Source: Rhodoblastus sp963703385 (GTDB lineage Bacteria > Pseudomonadota > Alphaproteobacteria > Rhizobiales > Beijerinckiaceae). Taken from it: a DNA stretch of 64,000 bases. The notes below the pieces were generated by a model. The model was not told the DNA's origin. It saw only the letters and a program-made list of their open reading frames with translations, and searched no databases. The stretch is taken from assembly GCA_963703385.1 (NCBI GenBank), contig OY969816.1:3844001-3908000 (forward strand), given 5' to 3'. Shown piece after piece: positions 38,618-47,024 of the stretch. Position numbers and translations under genes: made by a program. The stretch's first letter is position 1; each line of letters begins with the position of its first letter.

Positions 38618-39664
38618 TCACCCGCCGGTCAGGCTCATCGGGCGACGATGGGGGCTGATCTCGCCCGCCCATTGCTTGACGAAATCGTGTCCGCGCGGCT
38701 TGCGCCGCATGGCCTCGTCGAGCGCGGCGTGAACGGCCGCGTCGTCCGCCGAGGCGCGCAGCGGCGCGCGCAGATCGACGCGAGCCTCCTGGCCGAGACA
38801 CATATAGAGCGTTCCGGTGCAGGTGATGCGCACGCGATTGCAGCTTTCGCAGAAATTGTGGCTGAGCGGGGTGATCAAGCCGACGCGCCCGCCGGTTTCG
38901 GCGATATCGAAATAGCGCGCGGGGCCGCCGCTGGCGAAAGCTGAAGGGGTGAGCGTGAATTTTGTCGCCAGCGCCGCGACCACGGAATCGAGCGGCAGAA
39001 AATGGTCGATATTGCCGGCCGCGTCCTCGCCGAGCGGCATGACTTCGATGAAGGAAATGTCGATTCCCCGGCCGTGCGCCCATTCGGTCAAGGCAAGAAA
39101 TTCGTCGTCATTGGCGCCTTTGAGCGCGACGCAATTGAGCTTGACCCGCAGGCCCGCCTGTTGCGCCGCCGCGATGCCCGAAAGCACCTTGGCGTGGTCG
39201 CCCCAGCGCGTCAGCGCCCGGAACTTTTCCGCGTCGAGCGTGTCGAGCGAAACATTGACCCGCCCGACGCCGCATTCGCCCAATTCGTCGGCGAAGCGGG
39301 CGAGCTGCGAGCCATTGGTGGTCAGGGTCAATTCGTTCAAGCCCAGGCCGATATGGCGCGAAAGGCCGCGGAACAATTGCATCACGTTGCGCCGCACCAG
39401 CGGCTCGCCGCCGGTCAGACGAATTTTGCTCACGCCGCGCGAGATCAGGGCCGCGCCCAGGCGCTCCAGCTCTTCGAGCGTGAGGAGATCGGCCTTGGGC
39501 AGGAAATGCATGTTTTCCGACATGCAATAAACACAACGGAAATCGCACCTGTCGGTCACGGAAATGCGGACATAGCTGATCCGCCGGGCGAACGCGTCGA
39601 TCAGCGGCGCGGCGGCGGGCGCCGCCGCGTCCAGAGGGCGGACGTCGGGTTGATGCAGACCCAT
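38618..39664 (-). CDS. moaA: GTP 3',8-cyclase MoaA
   Basis: A 348-residue radical SAM enzyme for the first step of molybdopterin synthesis, GTP to 3',8-cyclo-7,8-dihydro-GTP. The SAM cluster motif is CDFRCVYC, and the second cluster is at CESCNRVRITCTGTLYMC. The protein ends in the family's Gly-Gly. ATG 39664 gives the usual length; a longer in-frame opening to 39886 is not needed. It is convergent with the cytidylyltransferase fusion, so cofactor synthesis sits next to its main consumer. Confidence 0.94.
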   Translation of the reverse strand: MGLHQPDVRPLDAAAPAAAPLIDAFARRISYVRISVTDRCDFRCVYCMSENMHFLPKADLLTLEELERLGAALISRGVSKIRLTGGEPLVRRNVMQLFRGLSRHIGLGLNELTLTTNGSQLARFADELGECGVGRVNVSLDTLDAEKFRALTRWGDHAKVLSGIAAAQQAGLRVKLNCVALKGANDDEFLALTEWAHGRGIDISFIEVMPLGEDAAGNIDHFLPLDSVVAALATKFTLTPSAFASGGPARYFDIAETGGRVGLITPLSHNFCESCNRVRITCTGTLYMCLGQEARVDLRAPLRASADDAAVHAALDEAMRRKPRGHDFVKQWAGEISPHRRPMSLTGG

Positions 39665-39817
39665 GACATTTAGATAAGACCATCCATTGCGGAAAAAAGC
39701 GCGGCGTGCTGAAAATTTCGATGAGCGCGATCCCGATGAGCCTAAGCTCAGCACGCGATTGGACGATTGAGTGCGGAGATCAAAAGCGATCCAAATTTCC
39801 AGAAGGGGGCTCGAATC

Positions 39818-39943
39818 ATGGCAGGGGAATTTTGGCGGGATGATCGGCAGTGGTTGGCGACCGAGCCGGCGCCGCCGAAAAATCAACCGGGCGCGCCACG
39901 TGACGATGATCGGCTGGCGCTCGTCTCGCCGGCGCGACGAGGG
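39818..39943 (+). pseudogene. IS5-type transposase N-terminal scar
   Basis: The frame from ATG 39818 reads MAGEFWRDDRQWLATEPA then PKNQPGAPRDDDR. This matches the start of IS5-family transposases (WTDxQWxxIEPLLP, KxQPGxxRxDDRRVI). About 40 residues remain before the sequence becomes the antisense of the GH15 gene end. It is a scar of an insertion element between moaA and the GH15 gene. Confidence 0.6.
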
Positions 39944-41413
39944 TCAGAGGCCCGTCGCGCGCAAAGCCTGTTGGCGGCAGGCGAAGGCGGTGATGAAGGA
40001 GGCGTAGCTCCAGGCCAGGCTTTGCGCCGACGTCGGCGCGCCGTCGATTTGCGAGAACTGCTCCGCGAGGACGCCCGATCCCGGGGCGAAGCGGCGCGCC
40101 GTGGCCATGACCGCGTCGCCGCGTTCGATCAGCGCCCGCGCCAGCTTGCCGCGAAACGCCGGCCGTAGCGTCTCGCCGCCGAGGCGCGAACCTTCCTCGC
40201 CCACGATTTCAGCGAGAATTTCGCGATGATCGGAGGAAAGCGCGATGTTTTCGCCGCAAGCGGCGGCCGTGGCGAAGCGATAGTAAAACTCGGCCGCGCC
40301 GAGCGTGGAAAAATAAAAGGCGCCGCCGGTGAAATAGATGTCGCCTTCATAACGCCCCTGCGCGATTCCGCATTCCCCGGGCCGATCCCGGTTGATCGGA
40401 TAGATGCGGTCGAACAGGTCTTCGAGCCGGCGCAAGGTCGTCAACGCCCTGGGATCGGCGGCGCTGTGCGGGCCGTTGCGCCGCGCCGCCTGGATCACGC
40501 CGAGGAGGACGGCGAAATCGAGCCGCATGGTCGCGGCGGGGTCCAGCCCCGGATCGGGCAGCGGCGTCAGAAAAGCGCCGAAGCGAGCGTCGAAATATTG
40601 ATCCAGAACCCGCGCCGCCGCTTGCGCGGCCGAAGCGAAATTTTCGCCGCGGCCCGCGTCGCCCAGCGACCGCGCCCATTCGGCCCCGTCGCTCAAGGCG
40701 GCGAACTGGACGATCTGGGTGTGATAATGGCGGCCCCAGCGCTCCTCCCACAGGTCGTAGCAGGGCTCACGCCAGGTTTTGCAGGTGAAGTCGAGATCGC
40801 CCTCGATCAGCGCGCGCAGCGGGGCGAGCGGCAGAAACGGGCGGAGATCCTGGTTGCGCCAGTAACGCATCGCGGCGAGCGCCCGCAGCGCCGGGCCGTC
40901 GTTCTGCGGGCGCTGCCAGCGGAAAATGTCCAGCCGCCCGTCGGCGCTCAGACGCGCCTCGCCAAGCGCGCGGTCGCCGTATATTTCCGCCATTTCCGCG
41001 CGCGAGCGGAGATTTTTGACGAAATCGGGCAGGACGCCGGCGCGTTCTTCCTCATCACGGGGATTGGCGCGCCCGTCGAGCCGGCTGATCTTTAAGCTGA
41101 ATTCGACGAATTCGCCGAAAAGCCGCAAGCCCTCGTCGCGCAGCGTCCCGTCCTCGATGAGAATGCGCAAGGCGTCGATGACCACGGCGGAATCGCGCAG
41201 CCAGTGAAAGAAGAAATCCGGATTCTCGGCGAGATCGGCGCAGGCGAGCACCGAACCGCGCGCCGCCCGGATGGTCTGGCGGTAATGCGGGCGATGCTTG
41301 ACCAGTTGGGTCGCCGATATGGCGCGCGGCATGAATTCGGCGCAATGCCGATATTGGCGCGCCAGCCAATCGTCCAGACCGGACGTCCAGGGCTCGGCTC
41401 GCGGCTTGCTCAT
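39944..41413 (-). CDS. Glycoside hydrolase family 15 glucoamylase-like
   Basis: A 489-residue (alpha/alpha)6-barrel enzyme resembling glucan 1,4-alpha-glucosidases. GH15 features are FFHWLRDSAVVIDAL near residue 68, RWQRPQNDGPALRALA near 155, the presumed general acid Glu in YDLWEERWG, RYEGDIYFTGGAFYFSTL, and the presumed base Glu in GVLAEQFSQIDG near the C-terminus. No signal peptide is visible from ATG 41413, so it is probably cytoplasmic. A longer ORF to 41491 overlaps the transporter and is not preferred. It starts 7 bases after the ABC transporter stop, in one operon. Confidence 0.85.
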   Translation of the reverse strand: MSKPRAEPWTSGLDDWLARQYRHCAEFMPRAISATQLVKHRPHYRQTIRAARGSVLACADLAENPDFFFHWLRDSAVVIDALRILIEDGTLRDEGLRLFGEFVEFSLKISRLDGRANPRDEEERAGVLPDFVKNLRSRAEMAEIYGDRALGEARLSADGRLDIFRWQRPQNDGPALRALAAMRYWRNQDLRPFLPLAPLRALIEGDLDFTCKTWREPCYDLWEERWGRHYHTQIVQFAALSDGAEWARSLGDAGRGENFASAAQAAARVLDQYFDARFGAFLTPLPDPGLDPAATMRLDFAVLLGVIQAARRNGPHSAADPRALTTLRRLEDLFDRIYPINRDRPGECGIAQGRYEGDIYFTGGAFYFSTLGAAEFYYRFATAAACGENIALSSDHREILAEIVGEEGSRLGGETLRPAFRGKLARALIERGDAVMATARRFAPGSGVLAEQFSQIDGAPTSAQSLAWSYASFITAFACRQQALRATGL

Positions 41414-41420
41414 GGAAGCC

Positions 41421-43235
41421 TCATGCTGAAGGCTGGACGCGAAATGCCTCGTCCCTATCGCAGTCCGGCGGAAAAGCCAGGCTTCCCACACGCGGATCGC
41501 AAGTGAGGCAGAGAATGCGGTGAAAGAACGGGTCGGCGCCTTGCGATCCCGTTATGCTGACCAGCGTCGAACCGGAAAGCTCCTTGGCGAACATGTCGAA
41601 CAAGGCCACCCGCGCCGTGGCGGAGAGCAAGTCGACGGCGGAATCGGCGATGACCCACAGCGGCCGATGCAGCAGCAGGCGGGCGAAGGCGAGGCTCCGC
41701 TGCTCGGGGTCGGTGAGATTCTGATCCCAGCGTCCGCGCTCGTCCAGGCGCTGGACGAGGTGAGCAAGGCCCATGCGCTGCAGGGCGGCTTCGAACTGCG
41801 CCGTGGTGAAATTTTCCGCCGCCGCCGGATTGGCGAGAATGTCGCGCAGGGCACCATCGGGAATATAGGGCCGCTTGGGCATGAACATGATGCGGTCGTC
41901 CGCCGGCAGGGCGATGCGCCCGGCGCCCCAGGACCACAGACCGGCCATGGCGCGAAACAGGCTGGTCTTGCCCGCCCCCGGCGCGCCGGCGATCAAAGTA
42001 TGTTCGCCGGCTGCGATTTCGACAGAAGGCTGGTCGAGCCTTATGCCGCCCGACGGCGAAAGAACGACGAGATCGTCCAATCGCAGTTGGTTTTCGGGCG
42101 AAACCGTCCATTCGATGCGGGAGGCGCCGCCGCCGACGCGATCCATGTCCTTCAAGGCGCGGCGGAAGGCGGCGACGCGCAGCAAGGTTGCGCGCCAATC
42201 GGCGATCACGCCGACATTGTCGACAAACCAGCGCAGGGATTGCTGCACCTGATTGAAGGCGCCGACCGCCATCAGCAGCCCGCCGAAAGTCAGATTGCCG
42301 GCGAAATAGGCCGGCGAGGCGACGACGATCGGCGCGACGATGGTGAACCAGCCGTAGCCGGCCGTCACCCAGGTCAGACGGGTGGTGACCCCGATGATTC
42401 CCCGCAGGGTGACGAGAAGCGGGTCGAGCTGACGATTGAGCCGATTTGCTTCTTCGCTCTCGCCGCGATGCACGGCGATACCTTCGCTGTGCTGGTTGGC
42501 GTGCACCAAAGCGAAGCGCAGATTGGACTCGCGCGCGTAACGTTCGGCGTTGAGGGGAACGAGCGGCCGGCCCAAGCGCCAGGAGAAGAACGAGGCCACA
42601 CCGGCGTAAGCGAGCGCGGCCCAGACCATATAGCCGGGAATGCTTAAGCTGCGCCATGGAAACGGCAGGACCACGCCCTGCGACAGGCTCCACAGCACGC
42701 CGACGAAACAGACCAGCAGCAGCGCCGCCTGCAACAGGCCGACGCCGAGATCGGTAGAGACGTCGGAAAGATGACTGGCGTCCGCATCGATGCGCTGGTC
42801 GGGATTGACCCCGATCGCCCCCGCCCCGGAGATGAGAAAGGCGCGCCGGGGCGTCAGCCATTGCCCGATCAAATCGCGCGTCAGCCCTTCGCGCAATTTC
42901 ATTTTCATCGTCATGCTCAGCCACAGCTGGGCGACATTGAGGGCGAGCAGCGCGCCGGCGATGAAAAGATAGTAGAAAAGCTGCCGGACGAATTCGGGAA
43001 TGTCCTTTTGGGCGAGCGAATCGTAAAAGGTCCGGGTCCAGAGGTTGAGCGCGATCTGCATGACGGCGGTGGCGCCGACCACAACGACGAGCCCCACCGC
43101 CAGGCTGGCGAGCGCCCTGCGCTGAGCCGAAGCGCCGAGGGCGCGCAGCAGCAGGCGCGCCAGCCCGATGAAATCGTCGTCCCGCTGCGGCGCGTCGGCC
43201 ACGGCCTCAGAAACGGAGCCCGTCTTTTCCGCCAT
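41421..43235 (-). CDS. SbmA/YddA-like ABC transporter, fused, degenerate ATPase
   Basis: A 604-residue membrane protein plus ABC domain of the ABC_membrane_2 type (YddA/BacA relatives). About six membrane segments lie in the first 330 residues, then the nucleotide-binding domain. Walker A is normal (IAGAPGAGKTSLF), but the signature is LTDPEQ in place of LSGGEQ. The Walker B end reads WVIADSAVDLL, with Ser where the catalytic Glu is expected. ATP binding is plausible but hydrolysis may be weak. ATG 43235 is chosen; a GTG at 43280 is possible. The substrate is unknown. The operon link with GH15 does not prove sugar transport. Confidence 0.8.
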   Translation of the reverse strand: MAEKTGSVSEAVADAPQRDDDFIGLARLLLRALGASAQRRALASLAVGLVVVVGATAVMQIALNLWTRTFYDSLAQKDIPEFVRQLFYYLFIAGALLALNVAQLWLSMTMKMKLREGLTRDLIGQWLTPRRAFLISGAGAIGVNPDQRIDADASHLSDVSTDLGVGLLQAALLLVCFVGVLWSLSQGVVLPFPWRSLSIPGYMVWAALAYAGVASFFSWRLGRPLVPLNAERYARESNLRFALVHANQHSEGIAVHRGESEEANRLNRQLDPLLVTLRGIIGVTTRLTWVTAGYGWFTIVAPIVVASPAYFAGNLTFGGLLMAVGAFNQVQQSLRWFVDNVGVIADWRATLLRVAAFRRALKDMDRVGGGASRIEWTVSPENQLRLDDLVVLSPSGGIRLDQPSVEIAAGEHTLIAGAPGAGKTSLFRAMAGLWSWGAGRIALPADDRIMFMPKRPYIPDGALRDILANPAAAENFTTAQFEAALQRMGLAHLVQRLDERGRWDQNLTDPEQRSLAFARLLLHRPLWVIADSAVDLLSATARVALFDMFAKELSGSTLVSITGSQGADPFFHRILCLTCDPRVGSLAFPPDCDRDEAFRVQPSA

Positions 43236-43318
43236 GGGTTCCCGACCGCATTCGCCCCGCCCGAATTTGCGAAGTCCCACGAAGCTTATAACATCATCGT
43301 GAACGCGTAGGGCAAGCT

Positions 43319-43584
43319 AGAGCCTTTTCCGACCATTCTGGCGCAATCTGCCGAGGGGATTTCGCGCCGTGGCAAGGAGGTTGGCGACGGCCGTGTCGGG
43401 GACACGGCCGAGCCAGCCGACGCGGCTACGGCACGAAAGCCCCCGGCCCGAAGGGTTCGCTTTCGGCGGACGCCCGGTGCGGCGCGCGCCTCGACCGCAT
43501 CGCCGATGCGCTCGTCGGCGCGCGCCTGCCGGATCGTCTCCCCGAAAGCGAACAGATTGTGTCAGAATGGTCGGAAAAGGCTCT
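43319..43584. mobile_element. 266-bp MITE-like element with perfect 22-bp inverted ends
   Basis: The 22 bases beginning agagccttttccgaccattc at 43319-43340 recur in exact inverse at 43563-43584, and the match continues inward (caatctg / cagattg) to about 32 bases. The interior is GC-rich, with an inner hairpin (ccgtgtc ggg gacacgg), and has no credible gene. It lies between the divergent transporter and GH3 genes. It looks like a miniature transposable element, though no target duplication was confirmed. Confidence 0.65.
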
Positions 43585-43604
43585 AAGGCGGTGGGACTGA
43601 AGAA

Positions 43605-45734
43605 ATGGACCTGAACGGGATCAAAAAGCTGATCGCGAAAATGACCCTCGCCGAGAAGCTCGGCCAGATGACCATGTCGCCGGCGGGTTCCGCGTCGACC
43701 GGGCCGGTTCGCGGCGAAGCGACGACGGAAGCGGTGCGCGCCGGCGCGGTCGGTTCGCTGCTGAACCTGTGGGGCCGCGAGGCGACCGACCGTTTTCAGA
43801 AACTCGCGGTGGAGGAGACGAGGCTCGGCATACCCCTGTTTTTCGGCGTCGATGTCCTTCACGGCCATCGGACGGCCTTCCCCATTCCGCTCGCCGAGGC
43901 TGGCGCATTCGACCCCGATATCTGGGAGCGCACGGCGCGGGAGGCGGCGCGCGAGGCCGCCGCCGACGGCGCCGATCTGACCTTCGCGCCCATGCTCGAC
44001 ATCGCCCGCGACCCGCGCTGGGGCCGCATGGCCGAGGGCGCCGGCGAAGACCCGCTGCTCGGGGCGCGCTTCGCCGCCGCCAAGGTGCGCGGCTTCCAGG
44101 GCGGCGATCTCGCCTCGCCCAATTCGCTCGCCGCGACCGCCAAACATTTCTGTTGCGGCGGCGCGGCGCTGGCGGGGCGCGAATATGCCGCCGCCGACCT
44201 GTCCGAACGCGCCGTGCATGAAACCTACCTGCCGCCGTTCCGCGCCGCCGTCGAAGCCGGCTGCGCCGCCGTCATGTCGGCTTTCAATTCGGTCGGCGGC
44301 GTCCCCATGACCGCCAATGTCCCGCTGCTGCGCGCCTGGCTGCGGGAAAAACTCAGTTTCGACGGGGTGATCATGAGCGATTACGCCGCCATCGAGGAGC
44401 TGATCGATCACGGCGTCGCCGCCGACCGCGCCGAGGCCGCGGCTCTGGCGCTGAAGGCGAGCGTGGACATCGACATGGTCAGCGGCGTCTATTTTTCCGC
44501 CATGCCGGAGGCGCTGTCGCGGGGGATCGCGCGGATGAAGGACGTCGACGCCGCGGTGCGGCGAATCCTGATCCTGAAAATGAGGCTTGGCCTGTTCGAC
44601 GATCCCTACCGCCGCACAAAGGCCGAGCGCGCGTCGTCGGACGCGGCGAAAAAGCTGGCCCTCGACGCCGCCCGGCGCGCCATCATTGTTCTGACCAACG
44701 AGGGAATCCTGCCGCTCGGCGAAAACATCCGCCGCATCGCCGTGATCGGCCCGCTCGCCGATGCGCGCGAGGAAATGGTCGGCCCCTGGACGCTGGCCGC
44801 CGACCCGCGCCAATGTTCGACCATTCTCGAAGGGCTGCGCGCCGCCCTGCCGGACCGGGACATCGTTCACCAACAAGGCGTCGCCATCAAGGGCGACGAC
44901 ATCAGCGGCATTGGCGCGGCGCGGGCGGCGTGCGAGGGCGCCGACGCGGTCATTCTCTGCGTCGGCGAGGCCGCGCGGATGAGCGGCGAGGCGGCGAGCC
45001 GGGCGCGGCCCGGACTGCCGGGACGCCAGCGCGAACTCGCCGAAGCCGTTCTTTCGGCCGGACGCCCCGTCATCGCCCTTCTTTCCTCCGGCAGGCCTCT
45101 GATCGTCCCCTTGCTCGCCGAACGCGCCCGCGCCTTGGTCGCGACCTGGTTCCTCGGGGCAGGGGCCGGCGAGGCCATCGCCGAGGTCTTGACCGGGAGG
45201 TTCAACCCGACCGGACGCCTTCCGGTCACCTGGCCGCGCGCCGTGGGGCAGATCCCGATCTTTTTTGCCGAACGGCCTGCCGCCCGGCCGGCCAATCCGA
45301 CCGATCCCTTCACCAGCAAATATATCGACGTGCCGAACGAGCCGCTTTTCCCCTTCGGCCACGGACTTTCCTACGCCGAAGTCAAACTGGACAATCTGCG
45401 CCTCGGCCAGGAGGAATTCCAGGCCGGCGAGAGAATCGCAGTCGAAGTGGAGGCGCAGAATCTATCCGACCGGCCGGCGCAGGAAACCGTCTTTCTCTTC
45501 GCCCGCGACCGCGTCGCCGCCGCCGCGCCGCCGGTGCTGGAGCTTAAAAGTTGGGCCAAGGTCGAACTGACGCCACGGCAGACGAAAAAAGTCTCCTTCA
45601 CCCTGGCGGCGGAAGACCTGTCGGGCCTCGACGCCGCTCTCGAATGGCGGCTCGAGCCAGGCGATTTCGACATTTTCGTCGGCCTCAACGCCGACCGGCG
45701 CTTCCTGCTTTCCGCGCCCCTGCGTTGTCGCTGA
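43605..45734 (+). CDS. bglX: Glycoside hydrolase family 3 beta-glucosidase
   Basis: A 709-residue GH3 enzyme that releases terminal beta-linked glucose. The N-terminal TIM barrel has FGVDVLHGHRTAFPIPL, DPRWGRMAEGAGEDP and KHFCCGG, and the likely nucleophile is Asp in FDGVIMSDYAAIEEL. The second alpha/beta domain carries RRIAVIGPLAD and the probable acid/base Glu region ARMSGEAASRARPGLPGRQ. A C-terminal fibronectin-III-like domain (about 600-709) follows. No signal peptide is seen, so the protein is likely cytoplasmic. It is divergent from the transporter-GH15 operon, suggesting a glucan or oligosaccharide locus. Confidence 0.9.
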   Translation: MDLNGIKKLIAKMTLAEKLGQMTMSPAGSASTGPVRGEATTEAVRAGAVGSLLNLWGREATDRFQKLAVEETRLGIPLFFGVDVLHGHRTAFPIPLAEAGAFDPDIWERTAREAAREAAADGADLTFAPMLDIARDPRWGRMAEGAGEDPLLGARFAAAKVRGFQGGDLASPNSLAATAKHFCCGGAALAGREYAAADLSERAVHETYLPPFRAAVEAGCAAVMSAFNSVGGVPMTANVPLLRAWLREKLSFDGVIMSDYAAIEELIDHGVAADRAEAAALALKASVDIDMVSGVYFSAMPEALSRGIARMKDVDAAVRRILILKMRLGLFDDPYRRTKAERASSDAAKKLALDAARRAIIVLTNEGILPLGENIRRIAVIGPLADAREEMVGPWTLAADPRQCSTILEGLRAALPDRDIVHQQGVAIKGDDISGIGAARAACEGADAVILCVGEAARMSGEAASRARPGLPGRQRELAEAVLSAGRPVIALLSSGRPLIVPLLAERARALVATWFLGAGAGEAIAEVLTGRFNPTGRLPVTWPRAVGQIPIFFAERPAARPANPTDPFTSKYIDVPNEPLFPFGHGLSYAEVKLDNLRLGQEEFQAGERIAVEVEAQNLSDRPAQETVFLFARDRVAAAAPPVLELKSWAKVELTPRQTKKVSFTLAAEDLSGLDAALEWRLEPGDFDIFVGLNADRRFLLSAPLRCR

Positions 45735-45851
45735 AAACGATTTTTTAACAGGAGAAAGCCCAAGGATGGTTGAAATGCTTGGGATTTGCCGCTCGGGTGT
45801 GGTTGCGGGGGCCCACAGCCAAATCTCGGCAAGACGCGTTCGGAACGACGG

Positions 45852-46313
45852 TCAGACCACCAGGCGCGCGGCGCGGGGCGCCGGCTTTTCCACGCCCATC
45901 GCGCGCATCAGGGCGGCGCGGGCGAAAGCCAGCAAATCGTCCGAGCAGGGCGACGCGCGTTCGAGGACGCTCATCAGGAAACGAAAGCGGGCGGCGTCGA
46001 GCCGAGCCTCATCGCCGCCGAGCCAGGCGATCAGCCGGCGCGCGGCGTCATCGTTGACGTTGTTCCGCGCGTAAGTCTCGACAAACCAGCCGCTCATGGT
46101 TTCGGCGAAAAATTCCCGCCACTCCAGGCAGGACGGAAAGCCGGCGCGAGCGAGGGCGAACAGGGCGTCGGCTTCTTCGCCAGTCAATTCGGCGTCGGCG
46201 GAGCAGGAGGACTCGAGGACCGGAACGTCCTCAGCCAGAATCTTCTGGCGGCGCGCGATGGAATCGCAGCGCCGCAGCACCATCCCCGGATCGCTCTTTC
46301 TTGTCGAAGCCAT
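45852..46313 (-). CDS. Hypothetical protein (153 aa)
   Basis: Not recognised. It is soluble, mostly helical by composition, with Ala/Glu/Arg-rich segments and no membrane span. A stretch LFALARAGFPSCLEWREFFAETMSGW precedes an aspartate-rich ARNNVNDDAARRLIAWLGG segment. ATG start at 46313. The plus-strand ORF that crosses this gene (45786-49163) is a shadow. It stands alone between the GH3 gene and the 46425 gene. Confidence 0.65.
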   Translation of the reverse strand: MASTRKSDPGMVLRRCDSIARRQKILAEDVPVLESSCSADAELTGEEADALFALARAGFPSCLEWREFFAETMSGWFVETYARNNVNDDAARRLIAWLGGDEARLDAARFRFLMSVLERASPCSDDLLAFARAALMRAMGVEKPAPRAARLVV

Positions 46314-46424
46314 CTCGCCCTCGTCCCCAACCAGCCCGACGCTAGGTCCGGTCTTGTTGAGGAAATGCTAATGGCCGAGGCTTTCCGGCGAGCATGCTTA
46401 ACCGGCGTTAACGAAAACGCGCCG

Positions 46425-46910
46425 TCACCGCAAATTGTCGAGGTCCGCGAAAAAGGCGCGATAATCGATATATTGCGTGCCGTCGCAGGAAAAGGACATG
46501 TTGATCATGCCGTTGATCAGATTGATGGCGCCGTTGCGCAGATAGACCGTCTGGTCGGTCAGCCGCAGCCGCTTGAATTCTTCGAGCAGAAGCGCGACAT
46601 GGTCGTCGTCGATGACGGGGGTGCGGCCGGCATGGTCGGAGTCGGGGTAACGCTCGACGAAACCGTCTTGCAGCACTTCGTCGCCCACGAATTTCTCATA
46701 ACAGAATGGGTCGCGCGCGAACCAGCAGGTGAGCTGGTTGGACGAATAATGAATCTTGGCGTGAAAGACGCCCTTGCGCGCGAGCAGTTGCCGAACGATC
46801 GCGTGCACGCGGTCGATCGAGGAGTCGAACATGCTTTCGACGCGGGTCTGATTGAACAATTGCGCCCGGATCGAGGGGTCGCCCTTGATCTGCAACCATT
46901 TTTCCAGCAT
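46425..46910 (-). CDS. Hypothetical protein (161 aa)
   Basis: Not recognised. A soluble mixed alpha/beta protein with a conserved-looking C-terminal part (SCDGTQYIDYRAFFADLDNLR) and a Cys-containing middle (QLTCWFARDPFCYEKF). ATG 46910 is preferred because ggggag lies 8 bases upstream; ATG 46973 would add 21 residues. It lies just downstream of the propionyl-CoA synthetase gene in the same direction, with about 110 bases between them. Confidence 0.65.
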   Translation of the reverse strand: MLEKWLQIKGDPSIRAQLFNQTRVESMFDSSIDRVHAIVRQLLARKGVFHAKIHYSSNQLTCWFARDPFCYEKFVGDEVLQDGFVERYPDSDHAGRTPVIDDDHVALLLEEFKRLRLTDQTVYLRNGAINLINGMINMSFSCDGTQYIDYRAFFADLDNLR

Positions 46911-47024
46911 CGCCGCGCTCCCCGCCTTTTTTATCGACAACGCCCCGCGCCAAAAAGCGGCGGCGCCGTCCATTCCGCCGGAGCGGCCCGGCGTTTGGCG
47001 CCGGGCGCGGACGGGGGCTCGACG

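Noticed and set aside
39767..40168. A 133-codon gene between moaA and GH15
   Set aside because: Only about 40 codons (39818-39943) resemble an IS5 transposase; the rest is antisense to the GH15 gene.
43317..45362. A 681-codon minus-strand ORF
   Set aside because: Antisense shadow of the GH3 gene; no recognisable motif.
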